Positions 23,740 through 36,010 are shown, numbered from the stretch's first letter. The stretch is DNA of 64,000 nt from Grifola frondosa (GCA_001683735.1 LUGG01000007.1:806001-870000), one strand, 5' to 3'. Numbers and translations are program-made. The notes: a model not told the origin generated them from the sequence alone.

Positions 23740-24960
23740 ATATCCTACTAAGGATACATCAATTATTAGAGGTACTAGGTGATGCTATCTCTTCGCGCAC
23801 GAAGCAGGATGTATAATTATAATCACCGTTGGGAGGCATTTTCAGCCGTGTGATATGTTCTGCGTTCTATTCCCAAGGATACAAGAGTGGCTGTGATACG
23901 TCTTTCAAGGCTGAAGGTCTTCATGTGACATCGGAAGGCATCGTCAATCATTCTCTGGGGCAAAGTGGGCGCACATATGCGTGTCCCTATCCGAAGCCGT
24001 CCTAAAGAATGCTGCACATTCAGGGAACAAACACAGCTGAAGAGGCTGGGTTTGAACATGAATCAGTGCACAGTTCAGGATTGTCCAAACGAATCATCGC
24101 ACCTCGTCCGGACTCATCACATCGTCCTGCTTCGTCGAAGCCAGCTTGTTAGTACTCCCGCTCTCCTCGACCTTGACCACATCTGCAATCGTGTTCTGCC
24201 TTTTGCTGGGCGGCGTCAACATGGTCTCACTGGGGGCCACACACTAGCATACGCTCAGATACCTCGGCGTACAGCATGTGAAGGACAATACTCACCTGGG
24301 ACCGATCCAATGACTGCTGACCAGCCGTCGCAACTGCGTCCGCAACCCGAGCAGCCAGCGCGGTCACCTGGTCATAACGAGAATCAGTCACAGTTGCATC
24401 GAAGAGGTGAAGATGACAAAACGCACACGATCTCGTAAAGCTCTGAGCTCATCATAATCCAGTACTCGGACATCAGTCTTCGCCTGCTGAGACTTCAGTA
24501 AAGGTAAGTATGAGCTACGCTTCAAGGAAACGTCGTCGCTCACTTCGCATGGTGTAGGCCCGACGATAATAGAAGTATCGTTTGAGGTCGTGGGTTTTGG
24601 GCCTCGTGCAACGCTCGCAACTGATTCATGTCGCCAGCTAGCTTCGCAGGAAGATACACTAGGAAACCAGCCTTGGCAGTCAGTATCTCCTTCGATATAT
24701 GCTGATGTCGACGGGCGGCTCTAAAGTGCGATGTCAGTGTGAAAGAAAGAGTCAGAAACGCGTTTTTCTCACAAGCACGAACTCGTGAGTTTGGTAGGTT
24801 GTTGACGACGGTGCAGTGGAATCAAAAATCCGAGAGGACATCTCGTAGACGTGTGGAAGGAGAGGATGGAGAGATGCGTTGTGCTATAGCAGATGATGCG
24901 AAGTGCTGGGTGTGAGGAGAGCCTTTGCACCTCTCCCTGCGGTACTTATGCTCCTGGGCG
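23740..24960 (-). pseudogene. Zinc-finger relic E (degenerate D/F-type copy)
   Basis: Sequence related to copies D and F over its length. The 3' end at about 23741-23780 resembles the D terminus and 3' flank at 19960-20000. A decayed finger region lies at 23830-24100 (DAFRCHMKTF remains). Segments at 24420-24580 match the EAR...TVRS and GPNPYE exons, and the promoter block stands at 24938-24957. The finger cysteines and histidines are mostly lost, and no long frame remains. It is a direct-orientation third copy of the D-type unit, lying in the spacer between the two arms. Confidence 0.6.
24938..24957 (-). promoter_or_regulatory. Conserved promoter block of relic E
   Basis: AGGAGCATAAGTACCGCAG followed by TCTCCTCACACCC on the minus strand. 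Position and sequence match the core promoters of copies D, F and G, although the gene behind it is dead. Confidence 0.5.
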
Positions 24961-25768
24961 TTCGCAACGTTTCAGTACAGCCCCCAGCTACAAATCCCGC
25001 AGGATGCAGCATGTTGGGACCAGATAATGGAGACCACACTCAGTGCTTTGTCGGCGTAGGATCACTATACCTCTTTTGGTACGTCCGAGCCACATAGCCA
25101 TCCATGCCGATGCGACCACACATGTGCCTCGTGCATTCCGTATCTACAGCCAAGCGCGCCACCTCAAATTACCTGTTGGATTCACGTGAGGTATGTATCG
25201 AAGATCCTGACCGAGGCTAAACAGTTCGCACCTGGTCTGTGAGAACACGACGTTGTGGCCTGCCGTGAGATGAAGTCTGTGGAAGCGCGTTCCGGCAAAT
25301 CACGGAAACGGCAGCCTGCGAGTGGCGTTTCCACGCTTTGAGCCACAAACGGTTTTCCTTTTATGGGTAAGACAGAGGGATGGTGCACGGGTGGGAACGC
25401 TCACAACGAGGTTATGAAACAGGAAAATGGGTAATCCTCCGAAGCTTGAGACGCGTTCTGACCAATGCCACTCGCTTGCAGGTCCGACCTTCTAGAGTGA
25501 CGACGATAATGCCTCGCGAGACATTGCACCCATAGAATCTTCGGAAGTTTAGCCATGGATTGATCCACCTCGTTAAGCCTGGTTCGGATTCCAGTTTGGA
25601 TCACCATCAACGCGATAGAGCAGCAGCGTAGCAATGATTCAGGTATGCTCCGGTCGATTCTGGCCATCGTACAAGTACCGTAACCCGTTGGAAGGGGAGA
25701 TCCTAAAGCTATGAAGTTATTCATGATTCATCGTTGGGTTCGAGATGGATTCGAATACGCACAAGGAG

Positions 25769-26230
25769 TCACTTCGGGCACATCTCCAACTTCGCCTTCA
25801 CGTTGGGGGGACCGCACACGTCCATAGAGCTCGCGACGAGATTATGACCCGTACTCGTGTACTCATATGACTGCGAGCTGCGAAGAGTCCCTTCAATATC
25901 AGCAACGTGCAAGAAGAAGGTGAAAGGCGACGTACGAAATCTCCTCTTGCGATCCTTGGTCACGAGAAAACTCATGGCCAAACCTTGGGTGGCGGCCACA
26001 TCTGATGGGGTATAAAGAGACGCGCCGCTATCATAACGCAACTCGAAGCCGCGAATAGTATGAGAACATGATACAAAAGCATCCCGAGAAGAGCGAAAGT
26101 CTGGGAAGTCATCCATGGCCGAGATTTCTCGCAAGTCACAAGTGTGCGGGTTGAGGAACTTCGGAGCCATGTGGGACGGTATTGCGGGGGGAGGTGGCGG
26201 AGGACGACGAATGGGGTCCCAAATGCACAA
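25769..26230 (-). CDS. Unknown open frame of about 150 codons
   Basis: An uninterrupted frame starting MCIWDPIRRPPPPPP, or at an internal MAPKFLNPHT, and ending NVKAKLEMCPK. The composition is mixed and protein-like (MDDFPDFRSSRDAF, LAMSFLVTKDRKRR), with no recognised domain. It begins directly where the truncated second exon of relic B breaks off, so it may be sequence fused to that relic, or an exon of a gene I cannot complete. Expression is not shown. Confidence 0.3.
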   Translation of the reverse strand: MCIWDPIRRPPPPPPAIPSHMAPKFLNPHTCDLREISAMDDFPDFRSSRDAFVSCSHTIRGFELRYDSGASLYTPSDVAATQGLAMSFLVTKDRKRRFRTSPFTFFLHVADIEGTLRSSQSYEYTSTGHNLVASSMDVCGPPNVKAKLEMCPK

Positions 26231-26249
26231 AGTGCTTTGATTTTATACA

Positions 26250-26715
26250 ACTTGGGATCGACAACGTAGCGATTGTCGCTGCGATATCGCCGTCTACACT
26301 GGACGCCATCTATGGAACGAATGAGAGACAGAACTGTGCTCGATGGATGACCCATCACTCACCTGGTAGTTGTACCCGTCAAATATGCCCTCATTCATTT
26401 GGGAGGCCATCCATTCGTCTATCGCGTATTTCGTCGCGTCGTCCCACTCGAAATCGAATGCATAGGGTTGAGAAAATATGTCGAGTGGAGGCAAGTCCTG
26501 AGGATGGAGCTCCGTGAGAAAGGCAAAAATGGGATCGAGTTCAGTGTTGTATCCGGAAGATGATGAGACAATGGACGGTGAGGACTGGGATGGGAATGAG
26601 GGTTGGGAGTAGGAGAAGCTATCTCCATCGACCGGATTCACGGAATGTTCCCATTCATCAAGAGGCAAAATCTGAAAGTCCAAAGGGTCAGAGGATGAGG
26701 TCGTTTGCACCGGAG
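26250..26715 (-). pseudogene. Zinc-finger relic B (truncated A-type copy: N-terminal exons only)
   Basis: Closely related to the first exon of copy A (LDFQILPLDEWEHS, LDPIFAFLTELHPQD, FDFEWDDATKYA), then NYQ, a GTGAGT intron and the start of exon 2 (MASSVDGDIAATIA). Homology stops near 26250, so basic region, fingers and tail are missing. The 5' end, with the ATG and TATA box of A and C, is also absent. B keeps the base that A has lost at the end of exon 1, which identifies A as the mutated copy. Confidence 0.65.
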
Positions 26716-27099
26716 GACAGACACGAGGACTGGGATGACGATAAGGATGAGGGTTGGGACGAGGACGGGGTGACCACTCACCGACTAAGGAAGCGTGAGA
26801 TAAGTCCGTACCGATATCTTCGACCAGTGATGTCCATTTGGATAGGCACCGCATCGTCGATGAGCTTAGCTACGGGGATGCCTGCGGGAGGATGTGTGAG
26901 AATAAATAACATGCAATAGATTGCTGGTTATCGTGCCTTCGCGTCAATGAGACCTTAAGTTGCGCGAACGGCGTTTCGTGGAAGAGGCGACGACGTGCCT
27001 TAGGGCTGCTTGAAATTCAGTGCACAGCCGTCCCGAATCCTTGAAAAAATGTCGCTCACCTACAGATACAACGGCGTCCAATATGAATGAATGTCAAGA

Positions 27100-28481
27100 A
27101 AGCGGAGCGCTGGAGCTGTATGGATCGTCATGGAAGAGGCTGTTTGAGGTGAATTGCAGAGATTTGTTCCCCCCGTTCTTATATATTTTGCAGGCTCACA
27201 CAAAGTTGTAGGTGACTAGGTTCATGAGCGACATTGTGCGTTGGATGAAGCACAAAGAGCATAGCATTGCGATGTTTGGGATACTTTGACAAGCTTTGTC
27301 CCGCAGTGGCACTCTTTCCGCTCCTTTCGCGAAACACAATGGACAATCGGACGATATCAATGAAGCTATTCAGAGTATGCTCAGCGCATAGAGGGCGCAC
27401 ACAAAGAGCGGGATGGACTCTTACCAATGTGAAGGGATACGCTTGATCTCATCAATGCCTTTGACAGTCAATGAGATGCGTGACGGGTTGACAGCGGCGT
27501 AAACTCTCCACAGCCAGTGCCGCGGGCTCTGCGAGCACCTCGGCCGTGATGTTCAGAAAGGTGACACAAACGTCATCGACGAAATTGAGTCATATCAAGC
27601 TATATGCATAATAATTCGGAGTGGAGTGGGCAGTCCGCTTCGATACGTCCATTTGTCATTGTCAGTACAAAGAGGCTATCTTCTTCGCATAAATTGATGG
27701 ACCTTGCGTACCTTGAGATGAGAAGCGGTGCTCCGAACCCCGTCTATATTCTCCCATCACAATAAATCAGCTTCCAGTATGTAGTTAGCGGTCCAAATAG
27801 GATATATGCGTCAATCGGAACACCGAAATGTGGCATCCTCAGTTTAGAAAGGAGGAGCAAGAAGACGTCGGTGTGGAGCACCAAGGGCCGAGTGCCGAGT
27901 AGCGAATGGTGAGTCGGAGCCACAGCCTGACATGTCGGATTCTTGCTATGGCTTCCACATCTCCTTTCTGACAACAGACGCACAAATGTCGGTGAACTTA
28001 CCTGGCAATACTGGATCACCTTTGGTCAACGACAATGACAGTCCGTATATCGTAATTTATGCTCAAGAGGTATCCGCCGCGGATGACACGTGTGGAGTAC
28101 AGCATCGCATCTCATGGCCTGAGGTGAACCCGTCTTGAACGTCAAATGCGTCGGTCCATCTGCCTTTGATTCCCACGATTGGGGCGGTGACCGCGTAACG
28201 GAACATGGAGCTCCGCAAATGTGGGAGGTCAAGAGCTCGAACAACCATAGATCTATCCATGAAGGCTGAGAAGATTCAGCATATATTGCCTGAGTCGCGC
28301 GACGAGACACGCGACAGAAGTTACTTACGACACATACTAACGCCAACAGCCCTCCCACGAACGATATGATGGTAAGAGACCATTGGTTTCCGCAGGCTGG
28401 CACGTAAGTCACGATGGGTATGGAACTGAGTCGGAATGATGAAACAGAATACGGAAACTCCTGTGGCAATTGATGGCGCAT
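27100..28481 (-). CDS. Unknown gene with at least one membrane segment (structure incomplete)
   Basis: Exon 1 starts at the ATG at 28481 (MRHQLPQEFPYS) and contains a hydrophobic stretch, TIISFVGGLLALVCVV, ending at a good GTAAGT donor. After a CTCAG acceptor, exon 2 reads DRSMVVRALDLPHLRSSMF and then APIVGIKGRWTDAFDV. Further downstream, coding-like pieces occur at 28.0-27.75 (LVLHTDVFLLLLSKLRMPHFG), 27.56-27.43 and 27.38-27.18, but I could not join them with certainty. I do not recognise the family. A single-pass or multi-pass membrane protein is likely from the hydrophobic segments. Confidence 0.4.
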
Positions 28482-28895
28482 TTTGAAGGAATGACAGGAT
28501 GAGCGCGTACTAGTTAAGGCTCTTCGTCCCTAGCCGACCAGCGAGACCTCCACACAAAATTGATGAAATGAAGAACCCCTAGATCGATATTCGTACGATT
28601 GGTCGAGCGAAGTAGACTTGTGCAAATGGGGACAAGCGGGGACAAGCTACAAATTAACATGATCGCGGGTAGCGATAAGAATGGTCACGTGTGGCGGTGG
28701 TAGCCGTGTCGGGTGCGGCGTGCTCAATGCCACGACCGTCGAGGATGTGGGGTCCATCCAATGCGGGGTCCATCGAATAGGGTCCTTCTCTCGACGCTTT
28801 CGCATTCATAGCTTAATTCGCCGTAGTCCCGATTGCTTGGCTCCCTTTATAATCGTGAGTCTTTCGTGCATTTTCTCTATCTCCAACATCCCAAC

Positions 28896-30627
28896 ATGCC
28901 TCTGCCAGATCCACCTCCACCCTCTCCTCAAGCAGGCCCACCCCGCCGCCGGTCTCACTCCAACCTCTTTTTCACACCCATACCTACCCTTGCTGGGGCG
29001 TCTCACGGCGGTCATTCCACCAGTACCCCTTCTCTCCCGCCCTACTCCTCAGCCCTCCTCCGACTCGACCCCGTGCCTCGACCACCGGCACGTCCTCTCC
29101 ACGCCATCAACCACGCCGTGCAAGTCGTCCTTCTATGTCTTTTGCCATGAGTGCGCCCAGTAGTAGCCCGCCGCCGTACTCGCTCACTCCCCGGAGACGC
29201 ATGCCACAGTCCCAACTAAACGCGCTTCATCCTCACCACACCTACGCGTCTTCACGCGTGCTCGTCCTCCATCTTCGGCTTCCATCTCACGCCCACCGTA
29301 TACTAACGGATACTCGCGTTCTTGCTCACGCGTCGACAGCTCCGACGACTCGGAAGATTCGGGCGCAGAGACCGACGACGGCGTGATGTTCACCTCGGTG
29401 CATCCCAGCTTTGCGGATACCTTGAGACAGAGGATCTTGGGGAAAGGAAAAGGGAGGGCGTGTGATGGTCCATGCGTCAGACCCATCACGACTGCCCCCG
29501 GGGTGCTCGGCGCTGGAGAGACAGAGACGGAGGGTGAAGATTCGGTGCGTACCTCCTTCAATATGATCCATAGAGGTGGAATTTCGGAGTCTCTCTTGAT
29601 ATAATCATTGATTAAAATGCTCCCAACATGGAGATGTTACTTAGGTTCGGAGACATATCTGCTGAACCCGTGGTCAGTACTTTACTGTGCATGTTACGCG
29701 CTCTTGATTTGGAGACATCCGCGTAGAGCTTGGATGGAGTGTACTTCCTCCTTGCGCAGTTTTATGCACTGTAAAAGCTGGGTTTTATGCATTTGCATCA
29801 GCGTGCCGAGCGTAAACATCTCCGAAGTTTCACTTCAGCAGTTTTGTATATGCTACTGCTTCCATCTTCGATATTTCTTATAACGCTACTCTATAGCCCC
29901 GAAATTTACCCACCGCTCGCATTACTCCCTCCTCGCTCTCGTATCTCGCTCTCCCCGCTGCCGCAGCGGCGGTCATCCCGTTCCTCTTCGAATTCTCGCG
30001 CCTCCTGTCCATCGTTCCCGCCGTGTTCGGCACCCTCTGGAACCTATACCACGTATTCCGCCCGCCAGATGACAGTATCAGGTGGCGCGTCGAGTTCTTT
30101 ATCAGTGCGCTCTGGGTAAGTCGTCCTACCTCGCGCTTGCGCCCTCGTCTCACCCAGACCATAGTCCATCCTAACTGGCTGGCAATGTTTGCAACTGACG
30201 ACGGGGCTCCTGAAACGCTGGCGCGTATATTACTCGCCGCTTCCCACGCTTATCCGACTCCTCGCCCTCCAAGGCGAGTTTTTGTGTTTCTCGTTGTTGC
30301 TGTCTCAACTGACTTGCATACTTAGCGATCTGCTGGCCGGCGACGCACTTCACGCTGACGCTGCTCGGGCACGAGGCGCGGCCGCTGGTGTGCTGGGCGG
30401 CGATCGGGACGACGACATGCTGCAGCCGGAGCATCCAGCTATGGGTGACGTCGAACATCGTCGCGGGTCCGCTTGGGCCGGGCGAGCACGAGGAGTGGAT
30501 GAAGATGGGGAGGAGGCGAAAGTGGGACTGGGGGGCGGTCGGGGCCAAGTGCGCGCTGCCTGCGGGCGTGGTCTATTGTGTGATGGCGTGGGCGATCGTG
30601 CTCCTGCATGAGTGGGAGCGGTGCTGA
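28896..30627 (+). CDS. EOS1: EOS1-like N-glycosylation protein (ER membrane)
   Basis: The C-terminal two thirds are clear: exon 29893-30114 with FLFEFSRLLSIVPAVFG and IRWRVEFFISALW, exon of about 30166-30273 with LTTGLLKRWRVYY and LIRLLALQ, and exon 30326-30627 with ICWPATHFTLTLLG, GTTTCCSRSIQLWVTSN and KCALPAGVVYCVMAW. This order of hydrophobic segments is that of the fungal Eos1 family, ER membrane proteins needed for normal N-glycosylation and oxidative-stress tolerance. The N-terminal part (28896-29546) is Ser/Pro-rich and passes through three frames (MPLPDPPPPS; SAPSSSPPPYS; DSSDDSEDSGAETDDG). Small introns or indels there are unresolved. The intron at 30274-30325 has a GC donor. The gene is in the spacer of the inverted duplication and has no second copy. 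Confidence 0.75.
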
Positions 30628-30999
30628 CGCGTGGGGGATGGATGGTTGCTTCGGTTACTCCTGGCTCTCTGCTAACTAAAGTCGGTGCGCTTGTGCTCTG
30701 CTGTTATGTTCTCTTGTCCTGCTGCTCGTCGTCGAATACCCGTGTTGGCGCCGTCGACGGTCGTTGTTGTCCATTGGGACTGTTGTATGCTATGAATCAC
30801 CGCTTCGTTGTTCGTAATTCGCTTAGAGTAGTAACTATGGACTTTCATGCTTTGGTCTCTCGTCGCTGGTTGAGCTTTTTCTTTCTTTTCTTCGAGGATG
30901 TGCCAGTCTTCTGAAAATCAATGATCTAGATCTGAGATCTTTACTATGCGCTGCGATTGGCCATCGGGGCCGAAGTCACCTTGCCAGCGCACAGGGAGA

Positions 31000-32920
31000 C
31001 GCTGAGTTCAGTACTACTACCAGGATCTTAACACTACCACTCAAAGTGCTTAGAACGTCGCCTTATTGGACTGTAGTCCTTGAATTGTTGTGTAAAGCGG
31101 GGTAGGGTCCGACGCTTCTACGGCAACAGCAGAAGTGCTGGCGCGCTCAGCTTTACCCTTTGCTGCTTATCAGCACCTAGTTCATCATGGTAAGATGCGT
31201 GAAACGCGTTCTCAACGCCTTTCAATACTAAGCGACAGCGGTACAAACGCTTTGACGTTAGACGAGGTGCGTTCATTCTATTGCACGACAATATCTTTCG
31301 TGCTAATCTTACCGGATTCACAAGACATGTTGCTTAGTGATGCCCCATCACAAGATGGGCGTGACACCGGATCGTAAAACCAGAGAACTTCCAACACGTT
31401 TGTTGAGAAACCAGAGAACTTCCAAAACGTTTGTTCAGGATAATCAGAACAGTCTATTGCATAATTTCGATTTGCTATTCTTGAAAATTACTCCTTGCGA
31501 GTCAGGACGGTTCTCGTGAATATGTCGCCCTTGACTGCGGGTGACCATTCGGGAATATAGGAGTCCAGGCGTATTAGAAGGTATTCGCGGTTGATGCGCA
31601 CCGCTGATGCAGGGCGCGCCACGGATGCACCCCAGAATCCTCGGATCACGCTCGCTCCGACCTGATAGCGTCGAAACATGAGGAGCTCTTCTCTGGAAAT
31701 ATCCGGTATCTGATGCAGAAGTCCAGCGCACTGTGCATCATGATTTGCGGACGATGGGTTCGATTCCCTCAATGTTGGCCGTGCGGTATCTGCGTTTAGG
31801 CGTTTAGGCATTGACTGATCCCAATGACAGGTCTGCCTGCCGGCGGAATGTCGAGCTGCAATACCGCCCCCGACAGTCAAGGATAGGCAGAGAGGAATAT
31901 GACATTTGCGCTGTAATTCCCGCACGGCGGAGCCCGAGTTGAACTGTCCTTACTTGGAAATATCCATCGTCGGGTTTACTGCCGCTCTAATTCATCAACA
32001 CGGGACTTGGCTGGTGCGCACGGTCCAATTTTAATGCTAATAGTATTGCCCAGGATCAGTTTCCAGGATGAGGAGTCCCCAATTTCCAGCGCTGCCTCCT
32101 GGCATCGCCTCGCGTTCCAGATCGGCGGAATAGCTTACGGTCTAACCTCCTTCCTTTCTGTGCGTGGGCGTTTGTTTGTTCGTGTTATCCTGTTCTGATA
32201 TTGAGGTGCCAGCACGCTCAGCGCTGCTTTTTATTTATTTACAGTAGATGGCTGCATTTGCTTTGGATGCCTACCGCGTCCAAACTTACAGACAGATTAT
32301 GGATACTGCGATTAGAAGATGTAAATGGACCACGCGAACGAAGGAAGTCGCATGCGCAATGTCGCGAAACTACCACTTCTAAATTCGGACTGCGTTCCCT
32401 GCTAGCGGGATATCACGTTCCGGGACGTGTCGCAAGGCTGTACCGTGCTCTCGGAGTATCACCCTACCCCTCGCATGTCGCTCCAATCCATCACAGGAAG
32501 AACATTGACGACTCAAAGCGTGGGATACCATGCCACCCGCTAAATGCCTTTTTTGTGGTTTGATCGAACGGGTGGCTGCAGGCTTCGTCGCAGCAGGCCA
32601 CAACGCCGTGTTGTCACGGACGAGGTACGAAATGTTTATCCTTGGTCCGCACCCTTGATATGAGCGCTCACATGAATCCGACTGGTAATTCCAGGTGTTG
32701 CGCTTGACTGTAAATGGCAGGAGGCGACCGCGCGGTCGCATCGGCAAGGATGCCTATGTGGCTCAGAGGTCGACGCGCGATGAAATTTACCAAAAGAGGT
32801 ATAGTGACCCTCTACGGACAAAGGACTCAGCGTGGTCCGTAGTATCCCGTTCGCGAACACGTTGCACTGGGCGGAACTCGTGTTTGAGGGTTTACTGAAA
32901 TTCAAGGGACCTTAGTGAAT
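31000..32920. other. Arm sequence upstream of zinc-finger copy F
   Basis: Mirror of 21.42-23.34 kb. No gene is recognised. The short frames here (31488-31925 minus; 32034-32198, 32201-32563 and 32695-32898 plus) are the duplicated counterparts of left-arm frames. Confidence 0.4.
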
Positions 32921-32923
32921 ATC

Positions 32924-32942
32924 CGGGAGCATAAGTACCGCA
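32924..32942 (+). promoter_or_regulatory. Conserved core promoter of zinc-finger copy F
   Basis: CGGGAGCATAAGTACCGCAG, about 105 nt upstream of the ATG at 33038 and followed by TCTCCTCACCCC. Identical in the core to copy D. Confidence 0.6.
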
Positions 32943-33037
32943 GCGAGGTGCGCGAAGGGTCTCCTCACCCCAGCACCTTGCACCATTTGCTCTAGCGCAA
33001 CGTACCTACCCACACTCCCCATCCACACGACTTTGAT

Positions 33038-34361
33038 ATGCTCCCCCACTTTCCCCATTTCATCGCTTCCTCGTCAGAAACTCACCAGCGTAGTGAGTTG
33101 CTCGATTATGTGAGCAAAACCCGTTTTTGCGGCTCTTCCTTTTAGATTGACTGAGCGTGTTAGGCCTGTACCCAGGCATGGCCCGCTTGTTCTCCTTTCG
33201 AGGGAGATACTCGTGACCTACTTTTGTACTCGAAGCTCTCAACCGGTGGAACACACTTGCAGCCGGGGGGACCTTCGACTCCGACTCGAGGCACGAAACG
33301 CAAGGCCGTGGACGATGGTGTCTGCTTTCCCTCCCCATCGCCTGCCTTCTGGCTTTCGACCTCCGCTGGCGCCCCCCATCTCCCGCCAACGACCGATAGA
33401 GCGCCCTTCAGCCTCGACCCGAGGATCCGAAGAGCGATGTTCCCGGCGATTCGATCGGATGGCAGCTAGGCGATATGAGTGGGTCCCATTTCCTATATAC
33501 GCATGAGATCGTCGGACCTAATCCATATGAGGTGAGCACGATGTCTCCTCGAAGCATAGCTCATATTTATCTTTGCTGAAATCCCAGGAGGCCAGAGTCA
33601 TGCAATATACTGTGCGTTCTGCTTTTATTTCATACAACTGTGACTTATTCTCGTTATAACCAGATCGCACTGGCTGCTGAGTACGCGGAAACACTTGCCA
33701 ATGTTGCTCAGGAAGCACTGGATCAGGTATCCAAGAAGGCGAGTCAGGCAAGTCAGGATGAATTTGTGAGTAGGGTGCTTACACATGTCTTGCGCCGAGA
33801 TATCTGATAGTATCCTAGTCGACGCGCGCTGCTGCCCCTTCTGAGGTGATATTGCCGCCGGCCAGCAAGAGGCGGAAGACGATGGCAAGTGTTTCCAAGA
33901 CGAAGAAGAAGAATGCGGGTGCTAGCAAGAGTGCGCCGAAGAAGCCGGGCCGTTCAGCCAAGGTGCGCTCATTGGGTTGCATTTTCCTGAACCATGCGCT
34001 GATTCATGCTCAGGGAGAGGAAAATTGTCGTCGTACGGCATGTTTATACCCAGGTTGCTCGTACTCTTACACGAGGCCGCACGACAGGGACAGACATATG
34101 CAGTCCCACTTCGAACCACAGTATCATTGCGAAGTTCCTGGCTGTCGGCGGGGTGCGAAGGGTTTCTTTCGTCACGACGCGTTGAGGCGTCACATGAACT
34201 CTGAGCATCCGGGCCTAGAATACGTATCGAAGCAACTCCCATTTCCCTGGCACTCGAACACGGAGCTGATCTGGAAGCTCAAAATGCCTCCCGCTGATGA
34301 TTTCGATCCCGAGTCTTGTTTCCTGCGGCGGGAGAGACAGAAAATGGCATTACATACCTAG
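33038..34361 (+). pseudogene. C2H2 zinc-finger paralogue F, probable 2-nt frameshift in exon 2
   Basis: ATG at 33038 (MLPHFPHFIASS), first exon ending LLDY at a GTGAGC donor. Exon 2 begins after GTTAG with ACTQAWPACSPFEGD and continues to AFWLSTSAGAP. Later exons have MSGSHFLYTHEIVGPNPYE, EARVMQYTVRS, IALAAEYAETLANVAQEALD, and a very basic stretch (KRRKTMASVSKTKKKN, KKPGRSAK). After a phase-0 GTGCGC intron come two C2H2 fingers (CLYPGCSYS...RHMQSH; YHCEVPGC...RRHMNSEH), then FPWHSNTELIWKLKMPP and SCFLRRERQK. At 33417-33420 an extra two bases (CC), compared with copy D, shift the frame before EDPKSDV. Everything after this splices cleanly to the stop at 34361. Confidence 0.65.
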
Positions 34362-34379
34362 TATCTCTAACAGTTGATG

Positions 34380-36010
34380 TATACTCAGTGATATTGTTGT
34401 TATGATAGTTCTTATTTATGTCGAAGTTCGTCAATGCATTGCTATTCTCCGATGTTGATATCACTGACGTGCTTCACGGTACTGGGAGACCTCGTTCATT
34501 GCGTATAAGTGAAGGGAACTTGAAAGATAGCAGCATCGATCGACGTCGATCTGAGATCTTCACCGCGATTCTTGCCAGCACACTGCTGCCGCGCACCTAT
34601 AGGCGTTCGTCCTTGAGTACTGTTTGAGAGATATGCGACCGTCTCCAGGCTTATTGCATGTGTGCAAGTAAGTCAACTTTATCCTTGAAAACAGAACATG
34701 ACGCAGAAGCGTACTGGAAAACTTGCTATCGACCTCCCTATCCTCCGGCTGTTATCGTGAGGATATTCAAGACGACTCGACTGTCCTTCCATACTACACT
34801 GAGCTCTCTAGCTGTGATTCCCGTTGCAGTGAATCATGGATGATAACAGGAGATGGTAAGGTATTCCATGGGTATGATTCAGCGGAACGTTCGGTGAGTC
34901 GTACACTCACGCTTCTTGTCCTCGGAGCTCACTGATGTTCGTTTCAGAACGAAGCATGCACCTCAAATCATACGCGGTCAACCGTGTTCGGATGTGTTCG
35001 AATATGGTATCGTAAGCTTCTCACAAATTATTCGACGCTGTAACACGATGCGTCGGCGGTACTTATCGTCTTCATGATATGGAACATGTTAAATGAGTCT
35101 GATCATATTGAAATTCGTATTCCCATCAGAGAACACGGATTTATCCATTTCCAACTCTTAGTAGGAAGCCCTTGGCCAGGCGCGATCAGGGTGTTGCAAG
35201 TTTTGTGAAAACTAACAACTGCAGAACAGCCTCACCTTCCAAAGCATACAGTCTTGCGCGGTCCATTATGGTCACTGGTTCGTGATGGTGCGTGGATTTC
35301 GTTGTGTCCGGATATATCTGGTCTCTGATGACGGAGCAACAGGTGATCTGTAGCATCAAACAACCCATGGTAGAAACACAGGACGGCAGGGGGCGAAATA
35401 ATATCGCAGCCGATGATTGGAAATGTCCCAAAGAATGAGGGCGCTACCGGCTGGTAAATCTCCACCCGCACAACGTTACATAATGAAGCTTCCGGTCGCA
35501 TCAGGGCTCGACTCTGAGTCATAGGCTGAATCATATCGTTAGATTGTAATGTCCACATGTGAGCGCTCCGTGTTCATGGCGTGCCTGCATGCAAAGATCT
35601 GACTCTTACGTACTGGTAATGAGTAGATGGAAATTGCTACCCAAGGAAGACACTGCGAGAGATGCATTGTCTAAAGACGTTCATGAAACGCAACACGGGG
35701 TGCATTTGGACGCACGAACGGTTGATGTTGTGTGAGCCCTCATTCTAGGCTAATTTGCATCCGCGAAACAACGCTATGGATTTCGATCAGCAATTTCGTT
35801 TATCCGATGCTTGGAGGAGCCGCACACACGAGGCAGGGTGGCTCGGCGATTTTGTGGCACGGACCCTGAACAGTACGATCAAATCCGGGGTGGCGGCCTT
35901 GTTAGACTCCGCCGAAAATGGGTTCGCGCGCTCTCTGGCACCTTGTCGCACAGATAGCGAATCCTGTCGAGGTATCGGTTCGGGGATGGTGGATGAACGG
36001 ACCGTTGTGC
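34380..36010. other. Arm sequence between zinc-finger copies F and C
   Basis: Mirror of 18.3-19.97 kb. No supported gene. It contains the second GATCGACGTCGATC palindrome at 34538-34551. The stretch at 34.64-34.79 is almost the same as 19.70-19.57 in reverse complement. Confidence 0.4.

Noticed and set aside
32379..32905. Long minus-strand frames in the right arm (also 21596-22064 plus in the left)
   Set aside because: They recur in both arms because the arms are near-identical DNA. No domain, and opposite-strand frames are equally open.
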